Assembly (NCBI RefSeq): GCF_004103755.1
Contig: NZ_CP035283.1
Span: forward strand, 2,232,001-2,296,000
Length of the DNA: 64,000 bases
Origin: Caproiciproducens sp. NJN-50
GTDB lineage: Bacteria > Bacillota > Clostridia > Oscillospirales > Acutalibacteraceae
Direction of reading: 5' to 3'
Each line of letters opens with the position of its first letter. The first letter of the stretch is position 1. Of this stretch, positions 17,215 through 25,478 are shown piece by piece. Made by a program: the position numbers and the translations under genes. Below the pieces are notes generated by a model. It saw only the letters and a list, made by a program, of their open reading frames with translations. It did not search any database and was not told the DNA's origin.

Positions 17215-17891
17215 TGGAAAAGCTGATTGAGCAATCCCTCGACATCTCCTCCGCAAAACTCCTGCTGGCGGCGGAACAAACCATCTATATGCTGTTCTGG
17301 GCCCTTTTGATCGGCACGCTGATCGGAGTCTCGCTGGGCATCCTGCTTGTCCTGACCAGACCAGGCGGCGTCCTTGGAAACAGAATCGCTTTCAGCCTTC
17401 TGAATGATCTGATCAACATTGTCCGTTCGGTCCCCTTTATCATTCTTCTTGTCTTTATCATGCCCCTGACCAAAGGGATCGCGGGCACAACGGTCGGGAC
17501 GAGAGCCGCTCTGGTTCCGCTTGTGTTTTACATCAGCCCGTATCTGGCGCGGCTGGTGGAAAGCTCCCTCTTAGAGGTCGATTCGGGAATCATAGAGGCC
17601 GCCGAGGCAATGGGCGCTTCGACTCTCCAGATCATCTGGCATTTCCTTCTGCCGGAAGCCCTGCCGTCCCTCATTCTGACGCTTACGACGGGGACAATCG
17701 GACTGTTGGGCGTCACCGCCATGGCGGGAGCGATCGGCGCCGGGGGCGTCGGCGACCTTGCCCTCACCTACGGGTACCAGCAGTTCAATACGCCGCTTAT
17801 GACCGCCACAGTCGTTGTGCTGATCCTTTTCGTTCAGATGATCCAGTCCGTTGGAAACCATTTTTCCAAGAAAGTCCGCACCCATAAATAA
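17214..17891 (+). CDS. metI: Methionine ABC transporter permease
   Basis: This is a 225-residue integral membrane protein with five predicted helices and the EAA loop that contacts MetN (ESSLLEVDSGIIEAAEAMGA, then a conserved Gly). Other MetI hallmarks are IVRSVPFIILLVFIMPLTK and GVTAMAGAIGAGGVGDLAL. The start is TAATG-overlapped with metN. Confidence 0.93.
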   Translation: MEKLIEQSLDISSAKLLLAAEQTIYMLFWALLIGTLIGVSLGILLVLTRPGGVLGNRIAFSLLNDLINIVRSVPFIILLVFIMPLTKGIAGTTVGTRAALVPLVFYISPYLARLVESSLLEVDSGIIEAAEAMGASTLQIIWHFLLPEALPSLILTLTTGTIGLLGVTAMAGAIGAGGVGDLALTYGYQQFNTPLMTATVVVLILFVQMIQSVGNHFSKKVRTHK

Positions 17892-17917
17892 CTTGATTTT
17901 GAGAAGAGGTAAGTAGT

Positions 17918-18802
17918 ATGAAAAAAGTATCCGCAGCTTTAAGTCTACTGGTTCTGTTATCCGTCGCGTTCACAGGATGCGCCGCACCGGGCGAAAACAC
18001 GGCGGCATCGCCTTCGAGTGCCGGGCAGGCAAATTCCGCCGCGTCGGACCAGTCCGCATCGTCTTCCGGCAAAACGGTTTTGAAATACGGAAAATCGCAG
18101 GGGCCCTACACGATCCTGTTCGAAGAGGCCATCAAACCGATTCTGGAAAAGGAAGGCTATCAGCTGAAGGCGGTGGAATTTTCCGACCTTCTCCAGAACG
18201 ACACCGCGCTGAACAACGGGGAAATTGACTTCAATGTGGAACAGCACACCGCATACGCCGAAAATTTCAACAAAGCCTACAAGGGCGACCTGACGCCGAT
18301 CAGCCCGATTCCAACCGTGCCGGCGGGGATTTTCTCCTCCAAGCACAAATCGCTGAATGAAATCAAGAAAGGCGCGGTCGTAGCGGTTCCGAACGACGCG
18401 TCGAATACTGCCAGAGCCTATGTGCTTCTGCAAAAAGCGGGCTGGATTACCCTAAATAAATCGGTCGACCTTTCCAAAGTGAAACAAAGCGATATTGCTG
18501 AAAACAAATACAACCTGTCTTTTGTCGAAATGGATTCTCTGAATATCCCTCGCTCTCTGGATGACTTCGATTACGCGGTCATCACCGGCAGCATCGTGTA
18601 TAACGCAAAGATCGATCCGTCCACCGCTCTTTTGCAGGAGGACATTCTGGACCATCTGATTCTTCAGGTAGTTGTCAAGGCGGAAAACAAGGACGCGAAA
18701 TGGGCAAAGGATCTTGTCGCGGCTTATCGTTCCGACGAGCTGAAGGCATACATGTCGAAGAACAACAAGGGACTCTGGTTTATTCCGAAGGAACTCCAGT
18801 AG
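17918..18802 (+). CDS. metQ: Methionine-binding lipoprotein
   Basis: This is a 294-residue NlpA-family solute-binding protein. The lipobox SVAFTGC places the lipidated Cys at 21, followed by a Ser/Ala-rich linker. The binding domain begins near residue 50 (KYGKSQGPYTILFEEAIKPI) and has the family segments DFNVEQHTAYAENFN, PNDASNTARAYVLLQ and YAVITGSIV. It delivers methionine (or its derivatives) to MetNI. AGAAGAGGT precedes the ATG. It is the last gene, closed by a long hairpin. Confidence 0.92.
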   Translation: MKKVSAALSLLVLLSVAFTGCAAPGENTAASPSSAGQANSAASDQSASSSGKTVLKYGKSQGPYTILFEEAIKPILEKEGYQLKAVEFSDLLQNDTALNNGEIDFNVEQHTAYAENFNKAYKGDLTPISPIPTVPAGIFSSKHKSLNEIKKGAVVAVPNDASNTARAYVLLQKAGWITLNKSVDLSKVKQSDIAENKYNLSFVEMDSLNIPRSLDDFDYAVITGSIVYNAKIDPSTALLQEDILDHLILQVVVKAENKDAKWAKDLVAAYRSDELKAYMSKNNKGLWFIPKELQ

Positions 18803-18906
18803 CTGCCATGGGATCAAATACGCGGATCCCGGCGAGACGGGCCGATGTGGGATCTCGGCCAGGCGATTCCGGATTAAAAAGAACAGATACTTAAAAGTGA
18901 AAAGGC

Positions 18907-18944
18907 AGTAAAATGAGGAGCGCTAAAGCGCTCCTCATTTTACT
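18907..18944. terminator. Terminator after metQ
   Basis: A perfect 17-bp stem, AGTAAAATGAGGAGCGC with its complement, and loop TAAA. The A- and T-rich stem base can act in both directions, so it may also serve the minus-strand HMA gene. Confidence 0.85.
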
Positions 18945-19013
18945 CAGATCCTCAATTTTACAAGAATACCTTTTTCTTCTCATGGTCAGGAGAGACCACA
19001 ATGGATGTATGCT

Positions 19014-19388
19014 TTATCCCTTTCTGTAGGTTCTGCGGATTTCATCCACCTTATATCCCGCAGCAGAAATCAGGCGGGTCAGCTGATCGTCGCTGACTTC
19101 CGATTTCATCAGAACCGTTGCGGTCTGCTTATTTAGATTCACCTTCGTCCAGACCCCTTCGAGCTCATTCAAAGCATTTTCCACATGGATCGCACAGTTT
19201 CCGCACGACATCCCACCGATTTTAAGTGTAGCTACGAATGAATAGTGCTTTTTATTTCTGTCTTTTACAGGTTTTCTGCGCAGTGTGTCTCCACTGCCGC
19301 AACAGCCGGAAGACATTCGTTTTAAGAAATTCTTGATTCCAAAGATAATAAATAAAAACAAAATCAGGCATATAACGGCTGTGGGCAT
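19014..19388 (-). CDS. FeoB-associated Cys-rich membrane protein fused to an HMA domain
   Basis: This is a 124-residue protein. Residues 1-24 form a membrane helix (PTAVICLILFLFIIFGIKNF), followed by SSGCCGSGD, as in FeoB-associated Cys-rich proteins. A heavy-metal-associated domain follows (LKIGGMSCGNCAIHVENAL...AAGYKV) with metal site MSCGNC. A metal-relay role beside FeoB is inferred. The ATG at 19388 is preferred; a TTG at 19406 lacks a ribosome site. It is the last gene of the feo operon. The fusion of these two parts is unusual. Confidence 0.75.
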   Translation of the reverse strand: MPTAVICLILFLFIIFGIKNFLKRMSSGCCGSGDTLRRKPVKDRNKKHYSFVATLKIGGMSCGNCAIHVENALNELEGVWTKVNLNKQTATVLMKSEVSDDQLTRLISAAGYKVDEIRRTYRKG

Positions 19389-19439
19389 CCTATCACTTCT
19401 TTTCAAATTAAAACAGATGGCGATTGATCTAATCGCCAG

Positions 19440-19622
19440 CTAAAACGACCGACATTGCGCATATTTCGTTTCTTTTTCCGCAGGAGCGGGACCCACATTG
19501 GAATGTACGATTTCCCTGACAGGAGGGACACAGACAACCAACATCCGCGCCCCTTTCCCGCTGTTTCGGGCAGCATGTCCAGAGCAGGAGCAACCGCCTC
19601 CGCAGCCGGAATTGAAAACCAT
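19440..19622 (-). CDS. Small Cys-rich protein of the feo operon
   Basis: This is a 60-residue ORF starting two bases after the feoB stop (within the last-codon region). It begins MVFNSGCGGGCSCSGHAA and ends with YAQCRSF, giving six Cys. Location and the Gly/Cys-rich start suggest a metal-binding accessory protein. There is no strong ribosome site, so coupling to feoB translation would be needed. It could be a chance frame. Confidence 0.4.
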   Translation of the reverse strand: MVFNSGCGGGCSCSGHAARNSGKGARMLVVCVPPVREIVHSNVGPAPAEKETKYAQCRSF

Positions 19623-19623
19623 G

Positions 19624-21756
19624 TCAGGCATGCACCTTGGTCTCCAGGTATTGCGTGCTGTCCTTGCGGGCCGGACGGGCGATCAGGTAAATCACCGCCG
19701 CCGCGACGAGAACGGCGACAATCTGGCCGAATCCAAACGATGCGCCGAAGAACAGGCTTCCAAGCTGGTAGCTGACGAAAGCGAGAAGATAGCCGACCAG
19801 CGCCTGATAGCCGATGGCGATCCAGCCCCATTTTTTACTGCCCATCTCACGCATGGTCGTCGACATCGCGACAATGCAGGGAGGATCGAAAATATTGAGG
19901 AGCATGAACGAGAACGCGCCCATCGTTGTGAACATGGAAGCGATCCCCTGCGAAACCAGCGCGTCGTTTTCCGCGTCCGCGACCCCGTTCAGGACCGCCA
20001 GCGTGCTGATCGCCTGTTCCTTCGCCATCTCCGCGCTGATCGTCGCCACCGCGCCTTTCCAGCTGCCGAAGCCGAGCGGCGCGAAGAACCACGCGATCGC
20101 GTTGCCGATGTTGGCCAGAATGCTCTGCTCAATATCGACCATCCGCATGTTCCAGCTGAAATTGGAAAGGAACCAAATGATCACACAGGCGGTGAAAATA
20201 ATGGTGCCCGCCTTGATGATGAAGGCGCGGGAACGTTCCCACATGTGAATGAGCACACCCTTGAGCGACGGGATATGGTAGGCGGGAAGCTCCATGACGA
20301 ACGGAGCCGGGTCCCCTCCGAAATAGCTCGTCTTTTTCAGCGCGATGCCCGAGAGCACAATGATGGCGATGCCGAGAAAATACATGGCCGGCGCGATCAG
20401 CACCGAGCGCGGGAAAAACGTCGAGACGATCATGCCGATGATGACGGTCTTCGCCGTGCACGGAATGAAGGTGGAAAGCATGATGGTCATGCGGCGGTCC
20501 TTTTCATTCTCGATCGTCCGGGCGGCCATGATCGCCGGCACGCCGCAGCCCGTTCCGATCAGCATCGGGATGAAGGATTTTCCCGAAAGCCCGAACCGGC
20601 GGAAAATACGGTCCATGATGAACGCGACCCGCGCCATGTACCCCGAATCCTCCAGAACGGAAAGAAAGAAGAAAATCAGCAGCATCTGCGGCACGAAGCC
20701 CAGCACGGTCCCCACGCCGCCGATGATGCCGTCGATGACCAGCCCCTGCAGCCAGTCCGCCGCGCCGATCGCCTGCAAGCCCGACGTCACCGCGTTCGGG
20801 ATCCAGTCCCCGAACAGCGTGTCGTTGACCCAGTCGGTCGCCATGCCGCCGATCGTCGTGATCGAGATATAGTACATCAGGATCATGACGGCGGCGAAAA
20901 TCGGGAGCGCCAGAAACCGGTTGGTCACGACCCGGTCGATCCGGTCGGAGGTCGAAAGGGCTCTCTGCTTTTTGTGCAGGCAGTTCGCCGTCAGCCTGGA
21001 GATGTATTCGTAACGCGCATTGGTGATGATCGTCTCGCTGTCGTCATCCAGCTCCTTTTCCGCCTCGCTTACGACTTTTTCCAGCCGCCCGCGTTTTTCC
21101 TTCGTCATGGAGAGCTCCGCGAGCACCTTTTCATCCCGCTCGAACAGCTTGACCTCATACCACCTCGCGCGCGGGGCCTCAAGAGTCCCCTCAAAAAGCT
21201 CGGAGATCTTTTTCAGCGCGTCTTCGATCTTCGCGCTGAATTCGCACTGGAAATGAAACTCTTTCTTCTCCCGCGCAAGGCGGATCGCCTTTTCGGTGAC
21301 CTCCCGCAAGCCGGTCCCTTTCAGAGCGGAGGTTTCGACAATTTCGCATCCCAGCGCCGCGCCAAGCTTCTCCGTGTCGATCCGGTCTTTGGATTTCTTG
21401 ACCACGTCCATCATGTTCAGGGCAATCACAACGGGGATCCCAAGCTCAAGAATCTGCGTCGTCAGGTACAGGTTGCGTTCCAGATTCGTCGCGTCGACCA
21501 GATCGATGATGGCGTCCGGCCTTTCATTGATCAGATAGTTGCGGCTGACGACTTCCTCGAGCGTGTAGGGCGAAAGAGAATAGATCCCCGGCAGGTCGGT
21601 GATGACCACATCCTTATTCCCTTTCAGCTTTCCCTCCTTCTTTTCGACCGTGACCCCCGGCCAGTTCCCGACATATTGGCTGCTTCCCGTCAGGCCGTTG
21701 AACATGGTCGTTTTGCCGCAGTTCGGGTTGCCGGCAAGCGCTATTTTTATCCCCAT
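19624..21756 (-). CDS. feoB: Ferrous iron transporter FeoB
   Basis: This is a 710-residue membrane protein that imports Fe(II). The N-terminal G domain has G1 GNPNCGKTT, G2 WPGVTVEKKEGK, G3 DLPGIYSLSPYT and G4 NMMD. It is followed by a helical GDI-like spacer, and then two Gate domains with core helices containing GTGCGVPAIMAARTI and FIPCTAKTVIIGM. The ATG at 21756 has GGAGGG at nine bases; the TTG at 21777 lies inside that ribosome site and is rejected. It follows two feoA genes and ends against a small Cys-rich ORF. Confidence 0.95.
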   Translation of the reverse strand: MGIKIALAGNPNCGKTTMFNGLTGSSQYVGNWPGVTVEKKEGKLKGNKDVVITDLPGIYSLSPYTLEEVVSRNYLINERPDAIIDLVDATNLERNLYLTTQILELGIPVVIALNMMDVVKKSKDRIDTEKLGAALGCEIVETSALKGTGLREVTEKAIRLAREKKEFHFQCEFSAKIEDALKKISELFEGTLEAPRARWYEVKLFERDEKVLAELSMTKEKRGRLEKVVSEAEKELDDDSETIITNARYEYISRLTANCLHKKQRALSTSDRIDRVVTNRFLALPIFAAVMILMYYISITTIGGMATDWVNDTLFGDWIPNAVTSGLQAIGAADWLQGLVIDGIIGGVGTVLGFVPQMLLIFFFLSVLEDSGYMARVAFIMDRIFRRFGLSGKSFIPMLIGTGCGVPAIMAARTIENEKDRRMTIMLSTFIPCTAKTVIIGMIVSTFFPRSVLIAPAMYFLGIAIIVLSGIALKKTSYFGGDPAPFVMELPAYHIPSLKGVLIHMWERSRAFIIKAGTIIFTACVIIWFLSNFSWNMRMVDIEQSILANIGNAIAWFFAPLGFGSWKGAVATISAEMAKEQAISTLAVLNGVADAENDALVSQGIASMFTTMGAFSFMLLNIFDPPCIVAMSTTMREMGSKKWGWIAIGYQALVGYLLAFVSYQLGSLFFGASFGFGQIVAVLVAAAVIYLIARPARKDSTQYLETKVHA

Positions 21757-21781
21757 CTGTGAAAAACCCTCCTTCAATTAA

Positions 21782-21795
21782 TTAGCCTCTGCTAA
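21782..21795. promoter_or_regulatory. DtxR-type half-palindrome before feoB
   Basis: TTAG-CCTCTG-CTAA lies between feoA and feoB. It is weaker than the upstream boxes (4-bp arms) but has the same 6-base spacer. Confidence 0.45.
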
Positions 21796-21812
21796 CTTCC
21801 CCGCAGAAAAAT

Positions 21813-22034
21813 TTACGCTACTTCGATATGCTCTGCCTCATTCTTCCGGATGGACAGCTCATATCCGCGGACCGTGATTTCGATCGGGTCCCCCAGCGGC
21901 GCCACCTTGCGGACCGAGATCGCCGTCCCCTTCGTGATGCCCATATCCATGATACGCCGCCGCAGGGGGCCGGTCGCGGTAAGCGTCTTGACTGCAACGG
22001 TTTCTCCCGGTTTTACTTCTTTCAGTGTTTTCAT
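21813..22034 (-). CDS. feoA: FeoA-domain protein
   Basis: This is a 73-residue SH3-like cytoplasmic protein. The family pattern is clear: LKEVKPGETVAVKTL, LRRRIMDMGITKGT and VAPLGDPIEITVRGYELSIR. FeoA stimulates FeoB, probably through its G domain. It is the second of two feoA copies in the operon. A ribosome site GGAGAG precedes the ATG. Confidence 0.9.
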   Translation of the reverse strand: MKTLKEVKPGETVAVKTLTATGPLRRRIMDMGITKGTAISVRKVAPLGDPIEITVRGYELSIRKNEAEHIEVA

Positions 22035-22055
22035 AGCATTGATCGCTCTCCTCTT

Positions 22056-22268
22056 TCAAATCATGATCCGGTTCGCCATGCTTCTGTCCAGCGCGATGCG
22101 GCTTTCCTTCACCTGAAGGATGAGATTCCCCGCCAGCTCGCTGACCACCGTCACCAGGCCGCATTCCACAAAACCCATCGCGGCCAGATGCTGCCGTGTC
22201 TCGTCCTTTCCGTTGATCTTCCGGATCGTCACCGTATCCCCGGCTCTCGCCATCGTCAGAGGCATCAT
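22056..22268 (-). CDS. feoA: FeoA-domain protein, first copy
   Basis: This is a 70-residue SH3-like protein with HLAAMGFVECGLVTVVSEL and NLILQVKESRIALDRSMANR. It diverges from the second copy, which suggests specialised roles in the FeoB complex. AAGGAGGAAAAGG precedes the ATG pair at 22268/22265. It is the first gene of the operon. Confidence 0.88.
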   Translation of the reverse strand: MMPLTMARAGDTVTIRKINGKDETRQHLAAMGFVECGLVTVVSELAGNLILQVKESRIALDRSMANRIMI

Positions 22269-22285
22269 ATCCTTTTCCTCCTTTA

Positions 22286-22382
22286 AGTTAGCATCGGTTA
22301 ACTCTTGCCCTTTTTACAAGAGGTTAGGTCTCGCTAACCTCTTTCCTGATTTTAGTTTACCACCGCTAACCATGCCTGTCAA
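22286..22382 (-). promoter_or_regulatory. feo promoter with three DtxR-type boxes
   Basis: On the minus strand TTGACA (22382-22377), 17 bases, TAAACT (22359-22354). A box-like GGTTAG sequence fills the spacer. A near-perfect box GAGGTTAG-GTCTCG-CTAACCTC lies at 22320-22341, and a third, AGTTAG-CATCGG-TTAACT, at 22286-22303. Iron-dependent repression by the adjacent DtxR-family protein is inferred. Confidence 0.7.
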
Positions 22383-22411
22383 GCGTTTCTGAACACTATT
22401 CTTGCCAAAGT

Positions 22412-22429
22412 GGTTAGTTTGTGCTAATC
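22412..22429. promoter_or_regulatory. DtxR-type box in front of the regulator gene
   Basis: GGTTAG-TTTGTG-CTAATC lies about 40 bases before the regulator's ATG, inside the likely promoter (TTGCCA-17-TAATCT). This suggests autoregulation. Confidence 0.6.
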
Positions 22430-22466
22430 TATAGCATAATAGATTTACCACACGGAGGGATATGCG

Positions 22467-22841
22467 ATGGAAATTCATGAATCGGCGGAAGATTATCTTG
22501 AGACGATCCTGATGCTCAAAGAACGGCAAGGGCAAGTCCGGTCCATCGATATCGTCAATGAGATGGGTTACTCCAAGCCGAGCATCAGCGTGGCTATGAA
22601 GCGGCTGCGAGAAAACGGTTATATCGAGATGAGCGACGACGGTTATATCACTCTGACAGAACCTGGAATGAAAGTAGCACAGCGCATCTACACCCGGCAT
22701 AAGTTACTGACGAAATTTCTTGTCAGTCTTGGGGTGGAAGAGAAAACCGCCGCGGCTGACGCCTGTAAAATGGAGCATGACCTGAGCGACGAAACCTTTG
22801 AAAAATTAAAAGAACACGCAAGGAAACATTTGCGGGAATAA
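22467..22841 (+). CDS. DtxR/MntR-family metal-dependent repressor
   Basis: This 124-residue protein has an N-terminal winged helix (ESAEDYLETILMLKE, VRSIDIVNEMGYSKPSISVA) and a dimerisation/metal domain (RHKLLTKFLVSLGV, ACKMEHDLSDETFEKL) with Cys, Glu and His candidate ligands. There is no C-terminal SH3 domain, so it is of the short MntR/IdeR type. It is divergent from the feo operon and shares its operator motif, so iron rather than manganese is the likelier co-repressor. Confidence 0.85.
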   Translation: MEIHESAEDYLETILMLKERQGQVRSIDIVNEMGYSKPSISVAMKRLRENGYIEMSDDGYITLTEPGMKVAQRIYTRHKLLTKFLVSLGVEEKTAAADACKMEHDLSDETFEKLKEHARKHLRE

Positions 22842-22880
22842 TGGCGCGGACAAAGCAGGGTTTTCCCTGCTTTGTCCTGC

Positions 22881-23309
22881 CTAAGCCTGGGCCAGCGCCT
22901 TGCCCAGCGCTTTGCACGCTTCGGCGTCAAGCCCCTCGGGAGCGCCGTTCACCGTCACTGGCTCCGCTATCATGCGGCAGCCGGCCGATTCGCAGTCCAC
23001 GGCCCAATTCCGCATCCATTCGCCGTCGCCCCAGCCGTAGGAGCCGAATAGCGCTACCGTTTTTCCGCCGAGTTCTGATTTTACGGACTGATACATGGGC
23101 TCAAACTCAGATTCTTCCAGCTGCTCCGACCCCATGGACGGACAGCCGAAAGCGATGGCCGTGTAATTCTTCGCTTTGTCGGCCGTGAATTCGCCAGCCG
23201 TAAACAAATCGGCCTGTCCGCCCGCCGACATGGCGCCATCCAATACGAGATTCGCCATGGCCTGCGTGTTGCCGGTACCGCTCCAATAAACAATCGCAAT
23301 TTTAGTCAT
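22881..23309 (-). CDS. Flavodoxin
   Basis: This is a 142-residue FMN electron carrier. The phosphate-binding loop is YWSGTGNTQAMA. The isoalloxazine loops are GCPSMGSEQLEESEFEPM and FGSYGWGDGEWM. It would replace ferredoxin under iron limitation, which fits the iron-regulated neighbourhood. The ATG at 23309 follows AAAGGATG. It is downstream of the DUF3793 gene and probably in one transcript. Confidence 0.93.
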   Translation of the reverse strand: MTKIAIVYWSGTGNTQAMANLVLDGAMSAGGQADLFTAGEFTADKAKNYTAIAFGCPSMGSEQLEESEFEPMYQSVKSELGGKTVALFGSYGWGDGEWMRNWAVDCESAGCRMIAEPVTVNGAPEGLDAEACKALGKALAQA

Positions 23310-23341
23310 CAATATTTCATCCTTTCAATAAAATACTACCG

Positions 23342-23911
23342 TTAAGCGGCCACGATGAGCCGCGAAATCGGTGTCCCGTTTTCAAACATGCGTTTATAGA
23401 TATAAGTGCATTTTCGGTACTGACCGGAACGTTTCCGCGCCCCGGCGGGGTTGAAATAGGCTTTCCAATAACCGCAGAAAGCGTAATTTCTGCCCTTGTG
23501 CTCCATGAAACTAATCACATCAAACAGAGGATAGCCCAGAAAAATTCCGATCTCATGAGGAAATTCCCGTTCCAGGCACAGGCGCCCGGAAAGCTGCCGC
23601 AGAAGAGCGTCACAGCCGCGCGACGTGTCATACCCAAGCGTCCGAAGAAAGGAGCAGGTCATTCGCTCCGAAAGGACCCGTGCAAGCCCCGCTTTCCGAT
23701 AGACATAGACCAAATAGGAAGATTCACATTCGCATTCTTTTACGACGCACACCGACATCGCATAGGGGGCAAGCTCCCGGTCCCAACGCGCGATGTCACT
23801 GTAAACCGATTCCCGGTCTTCAGACTGATACAGGAACAGATTTGCGGGTTTCATCCCGGCCAGTGTCGGGGCGCATTGCTCCACAAGCGACGCCTCAAAA
23901 GATTTTTCCAT
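23342..23911 (-). CDS. DUF3793 family protein
   Basis: This is a cytoplasmic protein of about 189 residues with the family segments PANLFLYQSEDRESVYSDI, HEIGIFLGYPLFDVISFMEH and CGYWKAYFNPAGARKR. DUF3793 proteins commonly sit next to flavodoxin and feo genes in clostridia; their function is not known to me. GGGAGGT favours the ATG at 23911 over 23917. Two iron-type boxes lie upstream. Confidence 0.8.
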   Translation of the reverse strand: MEKSFEASLVEQCAPTLAGMKPANLFLYQSEDRESVYSDIARWDRELAPYAMSVCVVKECECESSYLVYVYRKAGLARVLSERMTCSFLRTLGYDTSRGCDALLRQLSGRLCLEREFPHEIGIFLGYPLFDVISFMEHKGRNYAFCGYWKAYFNPAGARKRSGQYRKCTYIYKRMFENGTPISRLIVAA

Positions 23912-23942
23912 CACCATTACCTCCCTGGCAGTATTTCGTTTT

Positions 23943-23960
23943 GGTTAGTTGTGACTAACT
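23943..23960. promoter_or_regulatory. DtxR-type box upstream of DUF3793-flavodoxin
   Basis: GGTTAG-TTGTGA-CTAACT lies about 30 bases before the start codon, positioned to block transcription. Confidence 0.6.
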
Positions 23961-24045
23961 CTTGGCGATAAAATTACCGTTTTTATAAGTCACAGCATAA
24001 CTTTTGATACAAAAATTTTTGTGTCTGGAACGCCAATAGCTATTA

Positions 24046-24073
24046 CAGTCGGTTAGCATTGACTAACCGACTG
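24046..24073. promoter_or_regulatory. Extended DtxR-type palindrome
   Basis: CAGTCGGTTAG and CTAACCGACTG form perfect 11-bp arms around CATTGA. It is the best copy of the box in the window, located about 135 bases upstream of the DUF3793 start. Confidence 0.65.
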
Positions 24074-24189
24074 TAATATTAGCACATGTTGCAATTTCTG
24101 TCAAGGCCTGAAACGTACATTTCACCTTCATGCAAAAGGCTGCCGGAGGTCCCCGGCAGCCCCGTGTTCTCCATCGGGACAGGAACCAA

Positions 24190-24564
24190 TCAACGACGAT
24201 TCTCCACAAACTGTATGGAGACGCCGTTTGGGTCCTTCACAAAAAAGAAAGAACAATCCGGCACTTTTACGGGTCCGCCGACCACAGAAATGTTTTTAGA
24301 CTGGACTATTTTCAGCATATCCGTAAGCGAATCCACCTCAAATCCCAATGAAATTCCCTCTTTTGCGGTACCGGTGGCATTGCCGTTCTGCAATAGTTCA
24401 ATCTTGAAATTATTCTTGTCCTCCAAAAATACGATTTCCGTACCCGGGGCGGGGGAAAATCGCCTTACAGGGGTGAGCCCGACAATTTCCTGATAGAATT
24501 TCACGGACTCTTCCAGCTTTTCCGTTGTAACCGTGCACCAGCAGCAATTCATAGATTTTTTCAT
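24190..24564 (-). CDS. VOC (glyoxalase/bleomycin resistance) fold protein
   Basis: This is a 124-residue single VOC module. Motifs are LEESVKFYQEIVGLTPVRR, TEIVFLEDKNNFKIELL and FFFVKDPNGVSIQFVENR, with the end Glu as a typical metal ligand. Cys7, Cys8 and Cys10 near the start (NCCWC) are unusual. The substrate is unknown. The ribosome site GAAAGGA touches the first ATG, so ATG 24552 (four codons in) is a real alternative start. Confidence 0.8.
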   Translation of the reverse strand: MKKSMNCCWCTVTTEKLEESVKFYQEIVGLTPVRRFSPAPGTEIVFLEDKNNFKIELLQNGNATGTAKEGISLGFEVDSLTDMLKIVQSKNISVVGGPVKVPDCSFFFVKDPNGVSIQFVENRR

Positions 24565-24729
24565 TCCTTTCAGTAAATCAAAATCAGCTTTAAATTCAGA
24601 ATATCATCGATGAACCACATTGTAAAGGGTACGGATGATTTTACCCTTGGGTTTGGAGGCCCCTCGTACAGCCGCATGCGGCATGTCCTTATTCTTCCGA
24701 TTATAAGCCATAGGGCGCTCGATTTTTAA

Positions 24730-24798
24730 TTAGGAGCCTAAATTAATGCTTGACAATGCTCCCCCGGAGTAGTATAACACAATCAGTTAGGTGCCTAA
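24730..24798 (+). promoter_or_regulatory. Promoter flanked by two MarR-type operators
   Basis: TTGACA (24750-24755), 17 bases, TATAAC (24773-24778). TTAGGAGCCTAA (24730-24741) precedes the -35 and TTAGGTGCCTAA (24787-24798) covers the start region. The twin palindromes suggest autoregulation by the MarR protein encoded immediately downstream. Confidence 0.7.
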
Positions 24799-24821
24799 AT
24801 TAAATTTGGAGGTATGAAATA

Positions 24822-25379
24822 ATGAGGAACGATTCTAATAATTCGCTGAAGCTCTTCACCGCCCTTCACCGCCTTGGCCGGCAGATGCATCGGTGCGCGC
24901 ACCATATCGGTCACGCAGGCGGCTATTATCGCGAACAGTCAAGGCTGTTGCTTCTCATCGCGGAAAACGACGGGGTCATCCAGCGCGATCTTGCTGAGGA
25001 AATGGATGTGCGGCCTTCTTCCATGACGGAAATGCTCGCCAAAATGGAACAGCTTGGCCTTGTGGAGAGAAAACAGGATGAAAAGGACCAGCGCGTCATG
25101 CATATTTTCCTGACGGAGCAGGGAAAAAGCGCTGTGAAAGAATCGCAGGATGCCACAAGAAAAATGACGGATACTTTGTTTGGAGGATTGTCCGGGGAGG
25201 AAATCAGCCAGATGCTGATCCTCACCGAAAAGCTCTGCACCCATTTGGACGCAATCGATTCGGCCGGACTGGAACAGGAGGCCATGCACCACGGGCATCA
25301 CCGAGGCTTTGGGGGATGCCGCGGCTTTGAGGAACATCTTGACTTTGAAGGACACCACCATGGATTTAATCATTTCTGA
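24822..25379 (+). CDS. MarR-family regulator with a His-rich tail
   Basis: This is a 185-residue winged-helix regulator: LLLLIAENDGVIQRDLAEEMDVRPSSMTEML, then the wing VERKQDEKDQRVMHIFLTEQG. The last 35 residues are rich in His, Gly and Phe (MHHGHHRGFGGCRGFEEH..., HHHGFNHF), which is not normal for MarR and suggests metal sensing. The ATG follows TTTGGAGG. The second regulator downstream (25479) may be in the same transcript. Confidence 0.85.
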   Translation: MRNDSNNSLKLFTALHRLGRQMHRCAHHIGHAGGYYREQSRLLLLIAENDGVIQRDLAEEMDVRPSSMTEMLAKMEQLGLVERKQDEKDQRVMHIFLTEQGKSAVKESQDATRKMTDTLFGGLSGEEISQMLILTEKLCTHLDAIDSAGLEQEAMHHGHHRGFGGCRGFEEHLDFEGHHHGFNHF

Positions 25380-25478
25380 AGCAAATTCCAGGCAATATTC
25401 TTAATCCCACGGATATTTTTGTCAGTACCCTACGTAAACACAGGCACAGAGTGCCAGAAGACAGGCAGGTGAAAACAA

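Noticed and set aside
19498..21762. 754-codon plus-strand ORF opposite feoB
   Set aside because: It is a shadow of feoB with implausible Arg/Asp/His content.
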